Source: an uncultured Eubacteriales bacterium
GTDB lineage: Bacteria > Bacillota > Clostridia > Oscillospirales > UBA644
Direction: 5' to 3'
Assembly: GCA_905207625.1 (NCBI GenBank)
Contig: CAJLLT010000008.1
Coordinates: forward strand, 1-64,000
Length of the DNA: 64,000 bases
The translations under genes were made by a program, and so were the position numbers. Below the pieces are notes generated by a model. That model made no database searches and was not told where the DNA came from. It saw only the letters and a program-made list of their open reading frames with translations. Below are positions 59,297-64,000 of this stretch, piece after piece. The number at the start of each line of letters is the position of its first letter. The stretch's first letter is position 1.

Positions 59297-60640
59297 GTGA
59301 AAGGCACACTTCAGTTCAACACCAAGTATCTCAGACAGTTCGTCTCTGAGGAAGAGTTTCAGGCAATGAAGCCCTTTGTTGCCGCGGCGCACGATCTTAT
59401 TGTAAATAAAAACGGCGCAGGCAATGATTTTCTCGGATGGGTCGATCTTCCCGTAAACTATGACAAAGATGAGTTTGCCCGCATAAAGAAGGCTGCAAAA
59501 AAGATACAGTCCGACAGCCAGGTTCTGCTCGTGATCGGTATCGGCGGATCCTATCTCGGTGCCCGTGCGGTACTTGGGTTGGCAAAGTCCCCCAACTACA
59601 ATAACATGAAAAAAGATACCCCTGAAATATATTTCATCGGTAACAGCATCAGTTCCACACACCTTGCGGAGATCCTTTCCCTGTGCGAAGGCAAGGACGT
59701 TTCGGTGAATGTTATTTCCAAATCCGGAACCACAACCGAACCGGCGGTCGCCTTCCGTATACTCAAGGAATATCTTGAAAAGAAATACGGCAGAGACGGT
59801 GCTAAAGGCAGAATCTATGCAACAACGGATAAAGCCCGCGGAACACTGAAATCCCTTGCGGACAAGGAGGGCTATGAAAGCTTCGTTATCCCCGACGATA
59901 TCGGCGGAAGATACTCTGTGCTTACTCCTGTCGGACTCCTTCCGATTGCCGTTGCCGGAATTGATATTGACGAGCTTATGGAAGGTGCGGCGCAGGCAAG
60001 AAAAGAGTTTTCCGACCCCGATATGGACAAGAATCAGTGCTACAAGTATGCCGCACTCAGAAACATCATGTATAACAAGGGCAAGTCCACAGAGATAACC
60101 GTCGGCTACGAGCCCGCGCTCTGGTGCTTCGGCGAATGGGTAAAACAGCTTTTCGGCGAAAGCGAAGGAAAGAACAACAGAGGTCTCTTCCCTGCATCCA
60201 TGATATTCTCCACGGACCTGCATTCCCTCGGACAATATGTTCAGCAGGGACTGCGGAATATGTATGAAAATGTTATCTGGATCAAACAGCCCAAATGCAC
60301 TGTGACCGTTGAAAAGGACGAACTGAACCTTGACGGACTCAACTTCCTTGCAGGCAGGACCATGCATGAGATCAATGAAAATGCGTTCAAAGGAACGGTC
60401 CTTGCACATGCGGACGGCGGTGTACCGACTTCTGTTGTTGAGCTGGATGACACCTCTGCACATGCTATCGGATATATGATTTATTTCTATGAAAAGGCCT
60501 GTGCTGTCTCCGGTTATCTGCTGGGCGTGAATCCCTTTGACCAGCCCGGTGTTGAGGCTTATAAAAAGAATATGTTTGCTCTTCTCGGTAAGCCCGGCTA
60601 TGAGGAAATGAAGGCAGATCTCGAAAAGAGACTGAAATAA
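59297..60640 (+). CDS. pgi: glucose-6-phosphate isomerase
   Basis: GTG start behind AAGGAGAG. 447 residues, the shorter Gram-positive type. SIS-fold motifs GIGGSYLGARAV (near 75), SKSGTTTEPAVAF (near 142), DIGGRYSVLTPVGLLP (near 199) and the C-terminal NPFDQPGVEAYK (near 412). Interconverts glucose-6-phosphate and fructose-6-phosphate. A strong terminator follows. Confidence 0.96.
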   Translation: MKGTLQFNTKYLRQFVSEEEFQAMKPFVAAAHDLIVNKNGAGNDFLGWVDLPVNYDKDEFARIKKAAKKIQSDSQVLLVIGIGGSYLGARAVLGLAKSPNYNNMKKDTPEIYFIGNSISSTHLAEILSLCEGKDVSVNVISKSGTTTEPAVAFRILKEYLEKKYGRDGAKGRIYATTDKARGTLKSLADKEGYESFVIPDDIGGRYSVLTPVGLLPIAVAGIDIDELMEGAAQARKEFSDPDMDKNQCYKYAALRNIMYNKGKSTEITVGYEPALWCFGEWVKQLFGESEGKNNRGLFPASMIFSTDLHSLGQYVQQGLRNMYENVIWIKQPKCTVTVEKDELNLDGLNFLAGRTMHEINENAFKGTVLAHADGGVPTSVVELDDTSAHAIGYMIYFYEKACAVSGYLLGVNPFDQPGVEAYKKNMFALLGKPGYEEMKADLEKRLK

Positions 60641-60644
60641 GTTT

Positions 60645-60677
60645 AACGGCGGCGCAAATGCGCCGCCGTTAGTTTTT
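60645..60677 (+). terminator. terminator of pgi
   Basis: AACGGCGGCGC-AAAT-GCGCCGCCGTT followed by AGTTTTT, 5 nt after the stop. Confidence 0.9.
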
Positions 60678-60781
60678 GCCCATATATTCCGTACGGAAAA
60701 CAGCACTTTTGAAGCCACAGTCAGGTCTGTGTTGTTTCCCTGAATTTTTTGTATAAATTCAACAAAAATGTAAAATAGGTA

Positions 60782-60810
60782 TTGCATATTTGCAAAATCC
60801 ATGCTATAAT
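60782..60810 (+). promoter_or_regulatory. promoter of the P-loop gene
   Basis: TTGCAT (60782-60787), 17-nt spacer, TATAAT (60805-60810) with TG at 60802-60803. Confidence 0.75.
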
Positions 60811-60828
60811 ACCAGTGTAAGGAAACGA

Positions 60829-60899
60829 ATCCCAAGATGTACCGAATATCCGGTAAACGGAGGCATCTGGGATGCCGTGACCGGAAAATGATGAAAGGT
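60829..60899 (+). ncRNA. structured 5' leader upstream of the P-loop gene
   Basis: ATCCC-A-AGATG (60829-60839) pairs with CATCT-GGGAT (60864-60873), ten pairs with one bulged A. Inside, TACCG (60840-60844) and CGGTA (60851-60855) form a second helix stacked directly on the first, with loop AATATC. The eight bases AACGGAGG (60856-60863) stay unpaired on one side. Downstream CCG (60875-60877) could pair with CGG (60858-60860). The ribosome site GAAAGGTG lies just outside. This resembles a regulatory leader or small riboswitch, but I cannot assign a known class. Confidence 0.45.
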
Positions 60900-60910
60900 G
60901 TGCAAGAAAA

Positions 60911-61312
60911 ATGATTAAACTTATAATGGGACTCAAAGGCACCGGAAAAACCAAAACCCTTATCCAGATGGCAAATGATGCGGTTAAAAAAGAGCACGGA
61001 AGCGTGGTCTGCATCGAGAAGGGTATGAAACTGCGTTATGATATCGGCTATGACTGCCGTCTCATCAGTGCGGATGAATTCAGGATAGACTCTTATGATA
61101 AATGCTACGGCTTTATATGCGGACTGAGAGCCGGAAATTACGATATAACCGATTTGTTTATAGATTCCATAATGAAATTCTGCGGAGAGGATCAGCATCA
61201 GTTACTGGAGTTCCTCAAGCAGATAGAACCTATGTCTGAGCACATCAACTTTCTCATTACCGCAAGTTTTGACCCCGATAAGGCTATCGATGAACTGAAA
61301 AAATACTTTTAA
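60911..61312 (+). CDS. small P-loop NTPase-like protein of unknown function
   Basis: 133 residues. Walker A is GLKGTGKT at residues 7-14, in the usual place after the first strand (KLIMG). The rest forms an alpha/beta domain with ITDLFIDSIM (a Walker B-like strand ending in Asp) near 80 and FLITASFDPDKAIDELKKYF at the end. It is too short for a full AAA or kinase domain. Databases tend to label such clostridial proteins loosely as PilT-like, which has no support here. An 8-codon frame starting at 60888 ends on its start codon (ATGA), so translation may be coupled to a leader peptide. Confidence 0.75.
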   Translation: MIKLIMGLKGTGKTKTLIQMANDAVKKEHGSVVCIEKGMKLRYDIGYDCRLISADEFRIDSYDKCYGFICGLRAGNYDITDLFIDSIMKFCGEDQHQLLEFLKQIEPMSEHINFLITASFDPDKAIDELKKYF

Positions 61313-61330
61313 TTAAAAAATCGGTTTTTG

Positions 61331-61364
61331 TCAAGGGAGCGTCGCAGACGCTCCCTTGACTTTT
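61331..61364 (+). terminator. terminator of the P-loop gene
   Basis: TCAAGGGAGCGTC-GCA-GACGCTCCCTTGA, 13-bp arms, followed by CTTTT. Confidence 0.75.
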
Positions 61365-61389
61365 GCTGAGACATACCCATGTTAACGTT

Positions 61390-61426
61390 AAAAGCCCGTC
61401 CGCAGATAGACTGAGGACGGGCTTTT
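61390..61426 (-). terminator. terminator of ackA, symmetrical
   Basis: AAAAGCCCGTCC (61390-61401) and GGACGGGCTTTT (61415-61426) around a 13-nt loop; T runs on both strands, so it can stop both directions. Confidence 0.85.
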
Positions 61427-61445
61427 GCACAGTTACAACGAATAA

Positions 61446-62654
61446 TTACAGCTTGCCGACAATATCGAGGGTATCACGGGCAATCATGAGTTCCTCATTG
61501 GTGGGAATCACAAGCATCTTGACCTTAGCGTCGGGCGCGGAAATATCGTACTCATCTGAGGTATGGGTCGCCTTGAGATTCAGGGATTCATCGATATGAA
61601 CTCCGAGGAAACCGAGCTGATCCGCAACGCGGGAGCGGTACTGAGGATTGTTTTCACCTATACCGCCGGCAAAGACAATGGCATCAACTCCGCCCATGGC
61701 TGCGGCATAGCCTCCGATGTATTTCAGAAGCTGATGTACGAGCATTGATTCAATAAGCTGATATCTCTTATTGCCTTCTTTTGCACCGGCTTCAATGTCG
61801 CGGTTGTCGCTGGTGACCTGAGAAACGCCGAGAATACCGGATTTTTTATTCATTATGTGGTCAATCTGATCGGGTGTAAGGTTCTCTTTCTTCATCAGCA
61901 GAGGAACTATTGCGGGGTCAATGGAACCGCAACGCGTACCCATTATTATACCTTCAAGAGGTGTAAGACCCATGGAAGTATCGAAGCACTTACCGTTTTT
62001 AACAGCACAGATTGAAGAACCGTTGCCAAGATGGCAGGTAACAATCTTGAGTTCTTCGGGTTTCTTGCCGAGCATTTCGGCCGCGCGAAGGCTTATGTAG
62101 CGGTGGCTGGTTCCATGGAAACCGTAACGGCGAATATGATACTTTTCATAATACTCATAAGGCAGGGCGTAAAGATAAGCATAATCGGGCATTGTCTGGT
62201 GGAAGCCGGTATCAAATACCGCAACCTGAGGAACTTTTCCCATTATCTGCTCGCAGGCACGGATGCCCGTGAGGTTATGGGGGTTATGAAGAGGCCCAAG
62301 TTCACAGCACTCTTCAATAGCCTTGATAACATTTTCATCCACAAGGACGGCGCCGGAAAATTTTTCTCCGCCGTGAAGGACTCTGTGTCCGACCGCTGAG
62401 ATCTCAGACATTGACTTCAGAACACCGTGCTCCTTGCTTACAAGAGTGTCAACGATAAGCTTTATCGCTTCACCGTGATCCTTCATCTGAATATCGATCT
62501 TATAATCTTCTCTTCCGGGAACTTTATGTTTGAAGTTTCCTCCGGCAATACCGATTCTGTCGCAAAGTCCCTTTGCAAGAACAGACTCATCCTCCATGTT
62601 TATCAGCTGATACTTGACCGAAGAGCTGCCCGCATTGATAACCAAAACTTTCAT
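61446..62654 (-). CDS. ackA: acetate kinase
   Basis: 402 residues, RBS GAGGAT. ASKHA-fold signatures: VLVINAGSSSVKYQL at the start, AVFDTGFHQTMPDYAYLYALP (near 146), the YGFHGTSHRYIS active-site segment (near 176), LGNGSSICAVKNGK (near 207) and FAGGIGENNP (near 322). Makes ATP and acetate from acetyl phosphate, the last step of acetate fermentation. Transcribed alone; a pta gene is not visible beside it. Confidence 0.97.
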   Translation of the reverse strand: MKVLVINAGSSSVKYQLINMEDESVLAKGLCDRIGIAGGNFKHKVPGREDYKIDIQMKDHGEAIKLIVDTLVSKEHGVLKSMSEISAVGHRVLHGGEKFSGAVLVDENVIKAIEECCELGPLHNPHNLTGIRACEQIMGKVPQVAVFDTGFHQTMPDYAYLYALPYEYYEKYHIRRYGFHGTSHRYISLRAAEMLGKKPEELKIVTCHLGNGSSICAVKNGKCFDTSMGLTPLEGIIMGTRCGSIDPAIVPLLMKKENLTPDQIDHIMNKKSGILGVSQVTSDNRDIEAGAKEGNKRYQLIESMLVHQLLKYIGGYAAAMGGVDAIVFAGGIGENNPQYRSRVADQLGFLGVHIDESLNLKATHTSDEYDISAPDAKVKMLVIPTNEELMIARDTLDIVGKL

Positions 62655-62692
62655 TTCATTATCCTCTACTGTTTAAATTTCGTTATAAAGAC

Positions 62693-62721
62693 ATTATATA
62701 TTAAACTGCTACAGTTTTCAA
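62693..62721 (-). promoter_or_regulatory. promoter of ackA
   Basis: On the minus strand TTGAAA (62716-62721), 17-nt spacer, TATAAT (62693-62698). Confidence 0.8.
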
Positions 62722-62750
62722 TATTTACACCGCTGAGTTAATAAAAAATT

Positions 62751-63845
62751 CTAAATTTTTACCAGTTCGTAGTCGTAACTCCCCAGCCCGATCTCTTCCG
62801 CATGGCGGAGAGTTACCTGCCAGTCTGTGACAGGATGCACAGCAGTAAAATAATCCTTTCCCTTTTCTACCCCGAAAAGGACGCTCCCTTTCTGCGGCAG
62901 CTGTTCATTTACAAGATCCGCGCAGGCGTGATCGAGCGCCACAGGATCAAAAGAAGCGATCATTCCGATATCCGGAACGATGGGGACATCATTGTCTCCG
63001 TGGCAATCGCATTTAGGAGAAACGTCAACTATAAGCGAAATGTGGAAATGAGGACGGTCCTTCAGAACAGCATAAGCATATTCAGCCATCTTTTCGCTCA
63101 GAGCCTCACAGGAGGAGCCGTTGCTGGGATAAATGGCGTCATGGACGCAAATTCCCATGCACATGCCGCAGTTGACACATTTTGAATGGTCAATGTTTGC
63201 TTTTTTGTTGACAAAGCATATCGCATCATGAGCGCAGATCTTTCTGCACTTGCCGCAACTTGCACAAAGATCGGTGTCAACCTGAGGTTTGCCGTTGTTG
63301 TGCATTTCCATTTTTCCCGCACGGGAGCCACATCCCATCCCTACATTCTTGATCGCACCTCCGATGCCCGTTCCCTCGTGCCCCTTAAAATGAGTAAGGG
63401 AGATTATGATATCGGCATCCATGACAGCCCGTCCGATCTTAGCGGATTTAACATATTTGCAATTAATCGGGACCTCAACAAAATCGTTTCCCTTGAGTCC
63501 GTCTCCGATTATGACCTGACATCCGGTCCCAAAAGGCGAAAAACCGTTTTCATACGACGCATCAAGATGTTCCAAGGCATCTTTCCGTCTGCCGGCGTAC
63601 AGGGTGTTGCAATCCGTGAGAAAAGGTCTGCCGCCGAGACTTTTTACAACATCGGCAACTGTTTTTGCGTAATTATGCCGGAGATATGACAGATTTCCGG
63701 GTTCACCAAAATGCATTTTGATTGCAGTGAACTGTTTTTTGAAATTAATTGAATTTATTCCAGCGGATCTCATCAGCCGCACAAGTTTTTGCTGAAGATT
63801 TTCGTCAAACGTTGCATGCATGTCGGCAAAATAAACTTTTGACAT
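62751..63845 (-). CDS. DUF362 domain protein with two 4Fe-4S clusters
   Basis: ATG behind AAAAGGAGCG. 364 residues. The DUF362 region (about 1-180) has FKKQFTAIKMHFGEPGN and SLTHFKGHEGTGIGGAIKNVGMG. Two ferredoxin motifs follow: CASCGKCRKIC (near 194) and CVNCGMCMGIC (near 223), each closing with a helix start HDAI. The remainder returns to a DUF362-type segment. Probably a cytoplasmic iron-sulfur electron carrier or redox enzyme; partner unknown. It is frequent in anaerobes. It lies upstream of ackA but with ackA having its own promoter. Confidence 0.88.
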   Translation of the reverse strand: MSKVYFADMHATFDENLQQKLVRLMRSAGINSINFKKQFTAIKMHFGEPGNLSYLRHNYAKTVADVVKSLGGRPFLTDCNTLYAGRRKDALEHLDASYENGFSPFGTGCQVIIGDGLKGNDFVEVPINCKYVKSAKIGRAVMDADIIISLTHFKGHEGTGIGGAIKNVGMGCGSRAGKMEMHNNGKPQVDTDLCASCGKCRKICAHDAICFVNKKANIDHSKCVNCGMCMGICVHDAIYPSNGSSCEALSEKMAEYAYAVLKDRPHFHISLIVDVSPKCDCHGDNDVPIVPDIGMIASFDPVALDHACADLVNEQLPQKGSVLFGVEKGKDYFTAVHPVTDWQVTLRHAEEIGLGSYDYELVKI

Positions 63846-63865
63846 CTGTTCGCTCCTTTTATCCG

Positions 63866-63899
63866 ATAAAGGGCTAAACAGTAAACTGCTTAGCCCTTC
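63866..63899 (-). terminator. terminator of the gene at the right edge
   Basis: On the minus strand AGAAGGGCTAAGCAG-TTTA-CTG-TTTAGCCCTTT forms a stem ending in a short T stretch, just after the stop of the partial gene. Confidence 0.7.
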
Positions 63900-63916
63900 T
63901 AAAATCCTGTAAGTTA

Positions 63917-64000
63917 TTATTTAACCGCTTTTGCGATTATATCGTCATGAACCATCGTGGGGGTCTTTTCCACAACACCGTCAACGTATTCGGTGATGGC
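63917..64000 (-). CDS. C-terminal fragment of an unidentified gene cut by the window edge
   Basis: Only the last 27 codons are present, ending TAA TAA. The visible tail reads AITEYVDGVVEK, then TPTMVHDDIIAKAVK; it is a regular, charged helix-like end and the other two frames on this strand contain stops. I do not recognise the family from this piece. It reads in the same direction as the DUF362 gene, with a terminator between. Confidence 0.6.
   Translation of the reverse strand, partial: AITEYVDGVVEKTPTMVHDDIIAKAVK

Noticed and set aside
59111..61198. 695-codon open frame on the minus strand across pgi and the P-loop gene
   Set aside because: It is antisense to pgi, which has all its family motifs, and has no ribosome site or recognisable domain. 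Codon use of the real gene keeps the opposite frame open.

Overview
The window looks like a chromosomal segment of a spore-forming, single-membrane member of the class Clostridia (Bacillota), probably an uncultured gut or rumen relative of the Oscillospiraceae. The grounds are: SpoIIR, SpoIIGA and pro-sigma-E; SepF and DivIVA division proteins; Lgt and LspA without outer-membrane genes; AGGAGG-type ribosome binding sites; textbook TTGACA-17-TATAAT promoters, often with an extended -10; and frequent TTG starts. No prophage, CRISPR array or intact insertion sequence is visible. No stretch longer than 300 bases lacks a gene; the largest gaps are 1-261, 7978-8231, 10186-10410 and 60641-60910.

Layout. 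1-6900: a secreted polysaccharide module with two collinear parallel beta-helix (GH141-like) proteins flanking a DUF4838 lipoprotein. 6901-10500: a XerC/D-type recombinase with palindromes upstream, a DUF2079 membrane protein, tRNA-Arg(CCG) and tRNA-Ser(GGA). 10565-12379: a sugar isomerase/epimerase plus Gfo/Idh/MocA pair. 12489-15977: spoIIR and a large surface-anchored GH71/99-like protein. 16167-19556: an AI-2E family membrane protein, a DivIVA-like coiled coil, a 33-residue membrane peptide and a WYL regulator. 19573-22852: a tight five-gene operon (degenerate M15 peptidase homologue, ApbE, NusG-II domain protein, Gx transporter, UPF0340). 23061-27776: a CBS protein, GT2 glycosyltransferase, NagA, a 92-residue unknown and a second sugar isomerase. 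27857-29437: the spoIIGA-sigE operon. 29568-39025: tex, divergent from a 2392-residue cyclic beta-1,2-glucan synthase-type enzyme. 39133-42650: ymfF-ymfH-lgt. 42714-51257: GNAT, rluD, lspA, ileS, divIVA, sepF, yggS, a HlyD-like gene and hfq, a growth and division block read leftward. 51432-58869: miaA, mutL, mutS, ylbF, miaB. 59059-64000: a Cys-rich small protein, pgi, a P-loop protein behind a folded leader, ackA, a ferredoxin-type DUF362 protein and the tail of one more gene.

Functional links. SpoIIR (forespore) signals to SpoIIGA, which processes pro-sigma-E; both halves of this pathway lie within about 17 kb. MiaA and MiaB act in succession on A37 of tRNAs and bracket the MutS-MutL repair pair. 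Lgt and LspA supply lipoprotein maturation for the many predicted lipoproteins. Pgi, AckA and NagA are central carbon enzymes.

Best candidates for something new: (1) a GH141-like / DUF4838 / GH141-like module with an internal terminator; (2) a five-gene ApbE operon led by an M15 homologue that lacks all its zinc and catalytic residues and has no visible flavinylation substrate; (3) a folded 5' leader before an orphan P-loop protein; (4) paired palindromes before the tyrosine recombinase; (5) a Gram-positive cyclic glucan synthase; (6) a hairpin cluster at the left edge that may be the 3' end of a TnpB-type element. All functional statements come from motif reading by eye; no database search was run.
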